DNA of 36,153 nucleotides. Source: Bryobacterales bacterium. Lineage in GTDB: Bacteria > Acidobacteriota > Terriglobia > Bryobacterales > Bryobacteraceae. Both the position numbers and the translations under genes were made by a program. The stretch is taken from positions 1-36,153 of the forward strand of contig PLDF01000142.1 of NCBI GenBank assembly GCA_003135055.1, read 5' to 3'. Of the stretch, positions 24,234 to 32,267 are shown piece after piece (the stretch's first letter is position 1; every line of letters starts with the position of its first letter). The notes under the pieces are model-generated. The model was not told where the DNA came from. It searched no databases and worked only from the letters and a program-made list of their open reading frames with translations.

Positions 24234-24899
24234 ATGAATACCCTCCGGGCCATCGCGCTCGATGTCGATGGGGTTCTCACCGATGGCGGCGTCTGGTGGG
24301 GTCCCGATGGCGCCGAGTGGAAACGGTTCTGCTTCGCCGACATCATGGGCGTCTCGCTGGCGCGCAAAGCGGGCCTGATCGTGACCCTGATCTCGGGCGA
24401 AGACAGCCCGCTGGTGGACCGGTTCGCGGCCAAATTGGAGCTCACCGATATCACCAAAGGCTGCAAGGATAAAGCCGCGGCGTTGCGCGCTTTCGCCGGC
24501 CGTCACGCGTTGCGCCCCGAGGAAATCTGCTTTATGGGCGACGACGTGAACGACGTCGCCGCCATGGATCTCGCCGGCTTTTCCGCCGCCCCCGCCGATG
24601 CCCGTCCCGCCGCGTTGCACAAGGCCGACCTGGTGACGCACGCCAACGGCGGCAACGGCGCCGTCCGCGAGCTAATCGATTTGGTCCTAAGTGGGGCAGG
24701 CAATCCTGCCTGCAGCCGCCTTTCAGGCGGCTCTCACGCCCGTCGCGAAAATGCAACCGCCGGCTCTAGAGCCGATGTGGGGCAGCGTGGCGCACGCACT
24801 CATGCGTGCAGCGTTCACACTCGTGTGAACGCGCTTCGGTCCCGCGTCTGCACGCGTCGAGATAAGTCTCAACACGGTACGCAAGAGAGCGTTGCATGA
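24234..24899 (+). CDS. HAD phosphatase, KdsC/NeuA-C type, with repeat-derived tail
   Basis: KdsC-type enzymes remove the phosphate left on C8- or C9-sugar acids after synthesis. Motif I is ALDVDGVLTDGG with Asp10 and Asp12; motif II is TLISGEDSP with Ser54; the Lys lies in KGCKDK near 80; motif IV is FMGDDVNDVAAM near 99-110. The conserved protein ends near residue 152 (ELIDLVLS), the usual length. The other 70 residues, rich in Arg, Ala, Ser and Cys, are encoded by a double-hairpin repeat and several palindromes. The natural stop was probably lost when repeats entered. Its ATG directly follows the NeuB stop, so the product likely serves the same pathway. Confidence 0.85.
   Translation: MNTLRAIALDVDGVLTDGGVWWGPDGAEWKRFCFADIMGVSLARKAGLIVTLISGEDSPLVDRFAAKLELTDITKGCKDKAAALRAFAGRHALRPEEICFMGDDVNDVAAMDLAGFSAAPADARPAALHKADLVTHANGGNGAVRELIDLVLSGAGNPACSRLSGGSHARRENATAGSRADVGQRGARTHACSVHTRVNALRSRVCTRRDKSQHGTQESVA
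24691..24735 (+). repeat. 45-bp double-hairpin repeat, copy B (inside the HAD gene)
   Basis: It begins GTGGGGCAGGCAATCC and ends AGGCGGCTCTC, aligning without gaps to copy A at 13752-13796 (opposite strand, 38 of 45 identical). Hairpin 1 is GCAGGC/GCCTGC, hairpin 2 is GCCGCC/GGCGGC with a TTTCA loop. It lies in frame in the phosphatase gene and supplies residues from about 153 onward. Confidence 0.75.
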
Positions 24900-24913
24900 C
24901 TGCGTGCGCCACG
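24761..24913. repeat. Cluster of nested palindromes at the end of the HAD gene
   Basis: Five perfect palindromes follow each other: CGGCTCTAGAGCCG (24761-24774); GCACGCA/TGCGTGC (24792-24809); CGTTCACAC/GTGTGAACG (24812-24831, two-base loop); CGCGT/ACGCG (24843-24856). A 20-bp outer arm, CGTGGCGCACGCACTCATGC (24786-24805), recurs inverted at 24894-24913 with one mismatch, enclosing the inner ones. A cruciform or a stable RNA structure could form across the stop codon at 24897-24899. The 67 bases from the stop to the next gene contain only the outer arm and ordinary sequence. Confidence 0.8.
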
Positions 24914-24966
24914 TCGAAATGGCAAGGTTATTTCGTGGCAAGTCCTAAGCCGCCCCGATAATCCCA

Positions 24967-26850
24967 ATGAAGCTCTCCGATTACGTCATCCAATTCGTCG
25001 CCAACCTGGGCGTGAAGCACGTCTTCCTGGTCCCCGGCGGCGGCGCCATGCATCTGAACGCCTCGCTGGCGCAGTGCCCCTCCATCGAGCCAATCTGCAA
25101 TTCGCATGAACAAGCCAGCGCCATGGCCGCCGAAAACTACGCCAAAGCCGTAAACGGACTGGGAGTCGCCATGGTGACCACCGGCCCCGGCGGAACCAAT
25201 GCCATCACCGGACTCGCCGGCGCCTGGCTCGATTCCACTCCGGTGCTGTTTCTTTCCGGCCAGGTGAAGCGCCCCGACCGCATGTTCGCACCCGATGGCG
25301 CCCCGCTTGGCATGCGCCAGTTGGGCGTGCAGGAAATCGACATCGTCTCCATCGTCAAGCCGCTCACCAAGTACGCCGTCACGGTTCTCGACCCCCAAAG
25401 CATCCGCTTCCACCTGGAAAAGGCCGTGTACCTCGCGCGGACCGGACGTCCCGGCCCGGTGTGGATCGATATCCCGCTCGACGTGCAAGCCGCTCCCATC
25501 GATGCATCCGGTCTGCCGCCGTTCGAGGCTCCCCATCCCTCCGCCGCACCGCCGCGTGATACTCAAGCGCCGCAGCCTGATATTCAAGCAGAAGGCCAGC
25601 CGGACCTGGCCGCGCAGGTTCGCGAAACCATCGACGCCTTGAATCGCGCCGAGCGTCCGCTCATCCTGATCGGCAATGGCGTCCGCCTTGCCCACGCCGA
25701 AGGCGACTTCCGCAAGCTTTTCGATCTGCTGCGCATCCCCGTGGAAGCCACCTGGTGCGCCGCCGACATCATCTCCAGCGAAGACCCCCTGTTCGTCGGC
25801 CGCCCCGGTTCGCTGGCCAGCCGCGGCGCCAACTTCGCGCTGCAGAATTGCGATTTTCTATTGAGCGTCGGCGCGCGGCTCGATTTCGCCATCACCGGCT
25901 ATGCGCCCGAAAAATTCGCGCGCGCCGCGCACAAAGCGATGGTGGATATCGACCCCGCCGAAATCCGCAAGCTCGCCCCGTTCGTCGATACGCCCATCTG
26001 CGCCGATGCGGGCGAGTTTCTGCGCGAAATGCTGCGCCAGCTATCGCCCCAAATATCGCTCCATTCCGGCGCCGTTCAGCCCAAGGACCGCACTTGCTGG
26101 AACAAGCGCTGCACAGATTGGAAAACGCGCTACCCGGTAGTCACCGGCGAACATCGCAAGCCCGAAGGCCCCGTGAGCATCTACCATCTTGCCGAAGTCA
26201 TCGGGCAGGAAACCACGCCCGAAGATCTCATGATTTCCGGCAGCTCCGGCGCCGGTATTGAGATCTTTCTCTTCGCCTGCCCCACGCGCACCGGCCAGCG
26301 CATTTACCACACGGCCGGCCTGGGCTCCATGGGCAACGGGTTGCCCGGCAGCATCGGCGTATGCATCGCCGGCGGCCGCCGCCGCACCGTTTGCGTGGAT
26401 GGCGATGGCGGGTTCCAGTTCAATATCCAGGAGCTCGAAACCGTAGCGCGGCTCAACCTGCCCATCAAGTTTTTCGTGCTGAACAACGGCGGATATGCTT
26501 CCATGCGCGCCTCGCAAACCAACTTCTTCGGCTCGCCCCAGCTGGGTTGCGACAGCCGCACCGGCATCACCGTCCCCGATCTCTGTAAAGTCGCCGCCGC
26601 GTTTGGCCTGCCCACCGCCCGAATCGAATCGCAAGCCAATCTGCGCGAGCAAGTCCGCAAGGTTTTGGAAACGCCCGGCCCGGTCGTCTGCGACGTGCTG
26701 GTGATTCCCGACGAAGTGCGCGGCCCCAGGCTCTCGTCCATGCAGCGCCCGGATGGATCGATGGTGTCGAAGCCGCTCGAAGACCTGTGGCCGTTCCTCG
26801 ACCGCGACGAGTTTTACGCCAACATGATCGTGCAGCCACTGCCCGAGTGA
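24967..26850 (+). CDS. Thiamine-diphosphate-dependent enzyme, acetolactate synthase-like (YerE candidate)
   Basis: The 627-residue protein has the three domains of the acetohydroxyacid synthase family: PYR domain with catalytic Glu48 in NSHEQASAMAAENYAK and TTGPGGTNAI; a central Rossmann domain from about 220 to 345; and a PP domain with the ThDP motif VDGDGGFQFNIQELETVARL near 477, then NLPIKFFVLNNGGYASMR. It lies in a deoxysugar cluster downstream of rfbH. There, such enzymes can attach a two-carbon unit from pyruvate to a keto sugar, as YerE does for yersiniose in Yersinia. Amino-acid synthesis is less likely in this context, with no ilvN or ilvC nearby. The assignment to YerE function is inference. 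Confidence 0.82.
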   Translation: MKLSDYVIQFVANLGVKHVFLVPGGGAMHLNASLAQCPSIEPICNSHEQASAMAAENYAKAVNGLGVAMVTTGPGGTNAITGLAGAWLDSTPVLFLSGQVKRPDRMFAPDGAPLGMRQLGVQEIDIVSIVKPLTKYAVTVLDPQSIRFHLEKAVYLARTGRPGPVWIDIPLDVQAAPIDASGLPPFEAPHPSAAPPRDTQAPQPDIQAEGQPDLAAQVRETIDALNRAERPLILIGNGVRLAHAEGDFRKLFDLLRIPVEATWCAADIISSEDPLFVGRPGSLASRGANFALQNCDFLLSVGARLDFAITGYAPEKFARAAHKAMVDIDPAEIRKLAPFVDTPICADAGEFLREMLRQLSPQISLHSGAVQPKDRTCWNKRCTDWKTRYPVVTGEHRKPEGPVSIYHLAEVIGQETTPEDLMISGSSGAGIEIFLFACPTRTGQRIYHTAGLGSMGNGLPGSIGVCIAGGRRRTVCVDGDGGFQFNIQELETVARLNLPIKFFVLNNGGYASMRASQTNFFGSPQLGCDSRTGITVPDLCKVAAAFGLPTARIESQANLREQVRKVLETPGPVVCDVLVIPDEVRGPRLSSMQRPDGSMVSKPLEDLWPFLDRDEFYANMIVQPLPE

Positions 26851-26868
26851 ACTAGCCCGAGTGAAAAT

Positions 26869-27747
26869 ATGAAGATCCTCATCACCGGCGGCAGCGGATT
26901 CATCGGACGCAATCTGGCGCTGCAATACGCCCCGCCTTTCGTTGTCGCCGCGCCCAACCGGACCGAGCTCGATTTGCTCGATGCCGGCGCCGTGCGCCAG
27001 TACCTCGAGCGCCACCGGTTCGACGCCGTGATCCACGCCGCCTGCGAGCGTTCGAACCGCGGCCTTGCATCGAGCGCAGCCTTGCTCGACCGCAATTGCC
27101 GCATGTTCTTCAACCTTGCGCGCAACTCCCATGCCTTCGGCCGGATGCTGTTTCTCAGCTCCGGCGCGGTTTATAGCCGCGAGCATTGGCTCCCGCGCAT
27201 GTCCGAGGATTATTTTGACGCCCACGTTCCCGCCGACGATTATGGCTTTTCGAAATACGTCTGCGCCAAAGCCGTCGAAAGCATGGACCGCGTCTATGAG
27301 CTGCGCCTCTTCGGCGTCTTCGGACCGCACGAAGACTGGCGCGTTCGCTTCATTTCAAACGCGTGCTGCCGCGCCGTGTGCGGTTTGCCCGTGGTGGTCC
27401 GGCAGAACGCGCGCTTCGACTATCTGGACGTCGAAGACCTCGGCTGGATTTTGGAACGCTTCCTCGCCAAGCGTCCGGAACACCACCAGTACAACGTTTG
27501 CACCGGCCGCTCGGTCGATCTGCTGACCTTGGCGGAAAAAGTGGTGCGCGCTTCGGGGCAGGACCTCCCCATCGTCGTCAAGAACCAAGGCATGGGAACC
27601 GAATGCAGCGGCGACGCGGCTCGAATGCTGGCCGAAATTCCCGACTTTCAATTCCGCGGGATCGACGACTCCGTTGCCCGGCTATATCGCTGGTATGAGG
27701 AGCGGAAAGCGGCCATCGAGCCGGCGCGATTGAGTTTCGACGAGTGA
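26869..27747 (+). CDS. Extended SDR, sugar epimerase/dehydratase or ketoreductase
   Basis: The 292-residue protein starts MKILITGGSGFIGRNLALQY with the TGGSGFIG nucleotide loop at 6-13, has LFLSSGAVYSR (Ser98) and the catalytic YGFSK pair (Tyr125, Lys129). It belongs to the NAD-dependent epimerase/dehydratase family. By analogy with yerE-yerF the enzyme may reduce a keto group of the branched sugar made by the previous enzyme; epimerase activity is as possible. A 10-base unit around the preceding stop (GCCCGAGTGA) is repeated 14 bases later, just before this start. It ends with a similar duplication of TTCGA[C/T]GAGTGA, the second copy of which supplies the ATG of the next gene. Confidence 0.82.
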   Translation: MKILITGGSGFIGRNLALQYAPPFVVAAPNRTELDLLDAGAVRQYLERHRFDAVIHAACERSNRGLASSAALLDRNCRMFFNLARNSHAFGRMLFLSSGAVYSREHWLPRMSEDYFDAHVPADDYGFSKYVCAKAVESMDRVYELRLFGVFGPHEDWRVRFISNACCRAVCGLPVVVRQNARFDYLDVEDLGWILERFLAKRPEHHQYNVCTGRSVDLLTLAEKVVRASGQDLPIVVKNQGMGTECSGDAARMLAEIPDFQFRGIDDSVARLYRWYEERKAAIEPARLSFDE

Positions 27748-27754
27748 ATTTTCG

Positions 27755-28963
27755 ATGAGTGAGACGAGGCAAATGTCGTTATCTACGTTGCTACCTGCAA
27801 TGACACGCCTGGATGAGTTGCTCTCGGAAGGCGCTGCATACGCGCAAGCCAGGGAACGCCGCGAGTTGGACCGCCTGACTGACGGGACGGAAGGCATCGT
27901 GCTCTTCGGCGCCGGGAATCTGGGCCGGAAAATCCAGCGGGTCCTTCATCGGAACGGGGCGGACGCCCTCGCTTTTGCGGATAACAACCAGTCGCTATGG
28001 GGAAGTTCTATCGAAGGCATTCCCGTTTTCTCGCCCCGGGAAGCCGCCTCCCGCTTTGGTTCCTCGGCGGCGTTCGTGATCTCCATCTGGGGAGTCGGGT
28101 CGCAGGATCGCATGGCGTCCCGCGCGCAACAACTTAAGGATTTGGGCTGCCGGACAGTCCTGCCGTTCGCCCCGCTGGCGTGGAAGTATTCCGCCGGACT
28201 TTTGCCTCACCAGATGGTGGACCTGCCTCACAAGGTTCACCGAGGCGCGGACGAAATCCAAACCGTTTATAACATATGGGCGGATGAGTTCTCACGCACC
28301 GAGTATCTGGCCCAGCTAAGATGGCGTTTATTGGGCGACTTCGACTCTATGGCCGACCCGGTCGGCGGCGAGACTTACTTTCCGGAAGACCTGTTCAGTA
28401 CGGGAGATCGCGAAGTCTTCTTCGATTGCGGCGCTTTCGACGGGGACACAGTCGCCAGTTTCCTCGGCGCGACACATGGGCGGTTCTCGGAAATCGTCGC
28501 GTTCGAGCCGGATCCTGAGAACTACGCGAAGCTGAACCGAATGGTCGATGGTCTCGCTACGAGCGTTCGCGGACGTATCAAAACGCACCGGAAGGCCGTC
28601 GGCGGCTCTGATGGCATCGTGCGCTTCGACGCCCGCGGGACTGACGGCTCAGCCATCGGTTCAGGCGATTCGGAAGTGGAGTGCATTGCGCTCGATAGCG
28701 TTGTGAATAGCATAGCCGCTCCGACCTTCATTAAGATGGATATTGAAGGTGCGGAACCATCCGCTCTGCTGGGCGCCTCGCGGACGATAGCCCGTCACTC
28801 TCCCATACTGGCCATCTGCGCTTATCACCAGCAAGACCACCTGTGGCGGATTCCCGCACTGATCCACAAGTTGAACCCCGCATACCGGCTGTACCTGCGG
28901 CCCCACCGCATTGAGGGCTGGGACTCGGTCTGTTATGCAGTACCACCGGAAAGGGTCCTCTGA
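27755..28963 (+). CDS. FkbM-family methyltransferase with N-terminal Rossmann domain (paralog 1)
   Basis: FkbM methyltransferases O-methylate sugars or other hydroxyl groups using SAM. The 402-residue product has an N-terminal nucleotide-binding-like domain with GIVLFGAGNLGRKIQRVLHR near 47-66 and FADNNQSLWG, and a C-terminal FkbM domain with FFDCGAFDGDTVASFLGATH near 222-241 and TFIKMDIEGAEPSALLGASR near 325-344. The paralog 3.3 kb downstream has the same two-domain plan and matching motifs. The first ATG lies inside a small duplicated segment; an ATG at 27773 with GAGG just before it is an alternative. Its target is probably the glycan of this cluster. Confidence 0.85.
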   Translation: MSETRQMSLSTLLPAMTRLDELLSEGAAYAQARERRELDRLTDGTEGIVLFGAGNLGRKIQRVLHRNGADALAFADNNQSLWGSSIEGIPVFSPREAASRFGSSAAFVISIWGVGSQDRMASRAQQLKDLGCRTVLPFAPLAWKYSAGLLPHQMVDLPHKVHRGADEIQTVYNIWADEFSRTEYLAQLRWRLLGDFDSMADPVGGETYFPEDLFSTGDREVFFDCGAFDGDTVASFLGATHGRFSEIVAFEPDPENYAKLNRMVDGLATSVRGRIKTHRKAVGGSDGIVRFDARGTDGSAIGSGDSEVECIALDSVVNSIAAPTFIKMDIEGAEPSALLGASRTIARHSPILAICAYHQQDHLWRIPALIHKLNPAYRLYLRPHRIEGWDSVCYAVPPERVL

Positions 28964-29321
28964 CCAGGGGTGATATTTCGTACGCGTCCTCGTATCTGAT
29001 CGTCTAACACGTTCTCGGGAAAGGCCGGCTAAGATGACCGCTTACTGACGTGCGCGGCTCCGTAACTAACTGCAAACCATCAGAGCCGCGACCGTAAGTG
29101 AGCGGGGTTTCTTGGCCCGGCGAGGAAGTCCCGAATACGTGTAAGCACCCTTAAGAAGCGCGGGGAAGAGCCGTAAGCCCGCTTCCGCGGTATAATGTAG
29201 TTGAGATAGATCTGCCGCGCAAGCAGCTCTTCTGCCATCAGCCTGAGATACCGGCTGTACTTGCGGCCTCACCGAATCTTGGCTACGCGGTTTCACCATA
29301 CAGGAGATCGATCAGTGACTT
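28964..29321. other. Gene-poor stretch between FkbM paralog 1 and the TylF-type gene
   Basis: It contains a perfect 8-bp inverted repeat, CGCGGCTC/GAGCCGCG (29053-29060 and 29083-29090), which could act as a terminator or repeat, and the stub of another FkbM gene at its right end. CAGAGCC followed by GC and ACCGT recurs near 33.2 kb. Nothing else is recognised. Confidence 0.5.
29248..29300 (+). pseudogene. Stub of a third FkbM-type gene (3' end)
   Basis: ATACCGGCTGTAC and the next 15 bases match the end of FkbM paralog 1 at 25 of 28 positions, encoding YRLYLRPHR in both. A few codons later, after a shift of frame, GYAVSP resembles the C-terminal CYAVPP. No start or body remains. It suggests that an earlier third paralog, or a copy of the first, was deleted here. 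Confidence 0.6.
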
Positions 29322-30155
29322 ATGCCCAAACTTGTTGAGCCATCCGTTAGTGTCCATCCTCTGGAAACGCTGGGCCAGACTTCCACCCGGGACCAATCCG
29401 TGCTTTCCCAATTGGAAGAGCTGGTCAAGGAGAAGGGACACCCGCTCCGGCATGTGTTGGCGCTTTGGCCATGTTACATACAGCGGGTGAATCTCACGCG
29501 TTTTCTCGCTCATTACGAGTTGTTTAAGCACATAATCGACCTGCCGGGATGTGTCGTGGAAATCGGAGTAGGGCGCGGATCGAGTTTTTTCACGTGGTCC
29601 CGCCTGATGGAAATCTTTTGTCCGAACGACCGCCAGAGGCGGGTATATGGCTTCGATTGGTTCGAAGGGTTGAAAAACTTCACCGGGCAGGACGGCCGGC
29701 AAACCGAGTCCAGTCACTACGTGGAGGGCGGTTGGTCCACTGCCGCGGCCGCCGACGAAGTGCGGCGCCTCGTGTCTATTGTCAACGAAGACAACATAAT
29801 CTCCAAGAGCGTCCGCTGCCAGTTGATTGAAGGCGACGTAGAAGAGACCATTCCGCGATTCCTGGAAGAGAATCCCGGCTTGCGGATCGCGCTGCTGCAT
29901 CTGGATGCGGACATGTATAAGCCCACCAAAGCGGCTCTGAAGCATCTTTATCCGCGGGTACTGCGCGGCGGCGTCGTCGTGTTCGACGAGTACGGAATGA
30001 TCCCCTGGCAGGGAGAGACGAACGCCGCGGATGAGTATTTCCTGAAAACCGGCGAAAACGTGGTGATGAAGAAATTTCCCTGGAGTCTGAACCCTCACGG
30101 GTACTTCATCAAACAATCCGGGCCTACTGGCGGAACCGGAAGCGAGGGATCTTGA
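29322..30155 (+). CDS. TylF/MycF-type sugar O-methyltransferase
   Basis: TylF-family enzymes methylate hydroxyls of deoxysugars using SAM and magnesium. The 277-residue protein has LPGCVVEIGVGRGSSFFTWS near 74-93 as SAM loop, VYGFDWFEGLKNFTG near 108, and IALLHLDADMYKPTKAALKH near 188-207 followed by LRGGVVVFDEYGMIPWQG, the family metal-binding and catalytic Asp residues. The ATG has GGAG 15 bases upstream, a rather long spacing. The stop and the next ATG overlap by one base (TGATG). Its position supports a role in decorating the surface glycan. Confidence 0.85.
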   Translation: MPKLVEPSVSVHPLETLGQTSTRDQSVLSQLEELVKEKGHPLRHVLALWPCYIQRVNLTRFLAHYELFKHIIDLPGCVVEIGVGRGSSFFTWSRLMEIFCPNDRQRRVYGFDWFEGLKNFTGQDGRQTESSHYVEGGWSTAAAADEVRRLVSIVNEDNIISKSVRCQLIEGDVEETIPRFLEENPGLRIALLHLDADMYKPTKAALKHLYPRVLRGGVVVFDEYGMIPWQGETNAADEYFLKTGENVVMKKFPWSLNPHGYFIKQSGPTGGTGSEGS

Positions 30156-31039
30156 TGGGCGGCATTTACTTTGACAAATCGGCGGATCGCGAAATCCTCC
30201 GGCAGAGCTACCAGGACAACGGCGTGGTGGTAGTGAAAGGCGTGATCGGCCAGGCTCGGCTTGAGGCGTTTCGCGAAGTAGCTCTGAAGGTCGTTTACGC
30301 CAGAGCATACTCCGCCGGCCTCGATCTGCCGGCGGGATTGACCCTTGACGATGCTTTCAATCGCATGTGCGCTGCCGATCGATCGTTGGGCGGCAGTATC
30401 TACGACTGTCTTCGGAGCCATCCTGAGGCGGTAAAGCTGATTCCCGACCGATCGATTGTCGACTATATAGAGTTGTTGCTAGGCACACAGGACATATACT
30501 ATGCGATCGATCAGATTCACTTTCGGATCGACCGCAAGAGTGAGGAGAGATTCTCATTGCCCTGGCATCAGGACTACTGGTGGAACAATACGTCGAAGAG
30601 CGCGATTTCCGTCTGGTATTCGCTGGTGGATGTCCCTCTTGAGCTCGGCCCAATGGGGTTCCTTCTGGGAAGCCATCGGCAAGTTGCCAGGATCAGGGTC
30701 GATCCCAATTACAAAATCAAGTGGGATCAGAATCGGCTCTTCCGGATCGCCGACCCGGTCGATGAATCGCAGGCCATCGACGTTCCCGTCGAGGCGGGTG
30801 ACGTAGTGTTCTTAAATGCTCTGGCTCTGCACCGCAGCGGAAGAAACCTTTCGGAACGAAACCGTTGGACAGTGGTCACGCGGTATGCCGATATGTTCGA
30901 TCCCCAGTTTGTCGCCAAAGGCTGGAAGTCGGGTATCCGTGTCGGCTACCTTTCGATCCTCGATACGGACCCCGGCTGCGTCGTGAATCTTGAGGAAGTG
31001 GTCGAGCCGCAACTGGCTGAGTCGGCAGTTCTGGTCTGA
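30155..31039 (+). CDS. PhyH-family Fe(II)/2-oxoglutarate dioxygenase
   Basis: Phytanoyl-CoA dioxygenase family enzymes hydroxylate or otherwise oxidise unactivated carbons. The 294-residue protein carries the iron triad: His and Asp in LPWHQDYWWNN near 138, and the distal His in LNALALHRSGRNLSERNRW near 224; the Arg two turns later would bind 2-oxoglutarate. I choose the ATG that overlaps the previous stop by one base, with GAGGGA upstream, over the TTG just before it. In a glycan cluster it may oxidise the sugar or its methyl branch; no substrate can be read from the sequence. Confidence 0.85.
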   Translation: MGGIYFDKSADREILRQSYQDNGVVVVKGVIGQARLEAFREVALKVVYARAYSAGLDLPAGLTLDDAFNRMCAADRSLGGSIYDCLRSHPEAVKLIPDRSIVDYIELLLGTQDIYYAIDQIHFRIDRKSEERFSLPWHQDYWWNNTSKSAISVWYSLVDVPLELGPMGFLLGSHRQVARIRVDPNYKIKWDQNRLFRIADPVDESQAIDVPVEAGDVVFLNALALHRSGRNLSERNRWTVVTRYADMFDPQFVAKGWKSGIRVGYLSILDTDPGCVVNLEEVVEPQLAESAVLV

Positions 31040-31052
31040 ACGTTTGGTCTGC

Positions 31053-32267
31053 ATGAGCTTGCAATCACTCCTGGCGGAATTGCTTTCGCGGCCGCGCGAA
31101 CAGGTGGAGGCCCGTGTGAGCGCGGCATTCGACCAGATCGCCGCGCCTTTCGAAAAGCGGATCGTTATTTTCGGATGCGCCTATCTGGGGAAGCTGGCGC
31201 TCTCCGGTCTGCGCGCCGCGGGAATAGAGCCGCTGGCATTTTGCGATAATAATCCCCGGCTGTGGGAGACCTTGATCGATGGCGTCCCGGTGATGTCTCC
31301 CGCCGTCGCGGCCGCGAGTTACAACCGCTCCGCCGCTTTCATAGTTGCCATATACAACTCCGCCGCGTCCCGGAATCAATTGCGAAGTCTGGGCTGTCTC
31401 CGCATCGTGCCGTATCCGGTCCTGTTCTGGAAATTCTCGCGCTTCATGCCGGGCGAAGACCGTATGGAGCTGCCGCAACGAATCCTCGATCGCGCCCGCG
31501 AAATGGAGCCGGCTTACAGCCTTCTGTCCGGCGAGCGCTCGCGCCGGGAATTCTGCGCCCAAATCCGCTGGAGATGTCTGCTCGATTACGATTGCCTTCC
31601 GCCGCACGACGATCCGCGCGAGATGTACTTCCCCGCCGATCTGTTCCGCATCTCTCCCGACGAGGTTTTTGTAGACTGTGGCGCCTTCGACGGAGACAGC
31701 CTCCGTGCGTTCCTGTCGGCGGCCAATGGGCAGTTCGGCCAAGTCTACGCATGGGAAGCCGACGCCGGGAATGTGGAGAAGTTGGGCCGCTGCCTCTCGG
31801 AGTTGCCGTCCGCTGTCTCGGCCAAAGTCACGGTGATGCCATACGCCGTTGGCAGGCAGGATGGAAAGGTCTGGTTTAGCGCCGTTGGGACCGTAGGGTC
31901 CCGAGTCGCGGCCGCCGGGTCCGCCCAGGAAGTGCAATGCCGTTCCCTCGATAGCGCGTTTGCGGATACGCGGCCCAGTCTGATCAAAATGGATATCGAA
32001 GGCGCCGAACCGGAGGCGCTGCTGGGCGCTGTGCGCACCATGGCGCGTCACCGCCCCATTATGGCGGTTTGCGCGTATCACAAGTGCGATCATCTTTGGA
32101 CCATTCCGCAACTGCTCAAGGCGGCAAACCCGGATTACAAGATCTATTTGCGGCGTTATGCCGAGGATTGCTGGGAAACGGTGTATTACGCTGTACCGCC
32201 GGAGCGCCTTTGCGGGAACGCCCATACGGACGGCGCGGTTTCAGAGGAGGTTGCATGCCTGTCGTAG
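31053..32267 (+). CDS. FkbM-family methyltransferase with N-terminal Rossmann domain (paralog 2)
   Basis: The 404-residue protein has the same plan as paralog 1: KRIVIFGCAYLGKLALSGLR near residue 36, FCDNNPRLWETLIDGVPVMS, then VFVDCGAFDGDSLRAFLSAA near 205 and SLIKMDIEGAEPEALLGAVR near 308, ending VYYAVPPERLCG. I start it at MSLQSLLAELLSRPREQVEA, 13 bases past the PhyH stop; a frame from 30990 adds 21 residues inside the previous gene. Its end overlaps the next gene by 13 bases. Two full paralogs with a stub of a third imply successive duplication, perhaps for different hydroxyls of one glycan. Confidence 0.85.
   Translation: MSLQSLLAELLSRPREQVEARVSAAFDQIAAPFEKRIVIFGCAYLGKLALSGLRAAGIEPLAFCDNNPRLWETLIDGVPVMSPAVAAASYNRSAAFIVAIYNSAASRNQLRSLGCLRIVPYPVLFWKFSRFMPGEDRMELPQRILDRAREMEPAYSLLSGERSRREFCAQIRWRCLLDYDCLPPHDDPREMYFPADLFRISPDEVFVDCGAFDGDSLRAFLSAANGQFGQVYAWEADAGNVEKLGRCLSELPSAVSAKVTVMPYAVGRQDGKVWFSAVGTVGSRVAAAGSAQEVQCRSLDSAFADTRPSLIKMDIEGAEPEALLGAVRTMARHRPIMAVCAYHKCDHLWTIPQLLKAANPDYKIYLRRYAEDCWETVYYAVPPERLCGNAHTDGAVSEEVACLS

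Noticed and set aside
24686..24913. Possible CRISPR-like array
   Set aside because: The units are different palindromes without a constant repeat or uniform spacers, and no cas genes are present.
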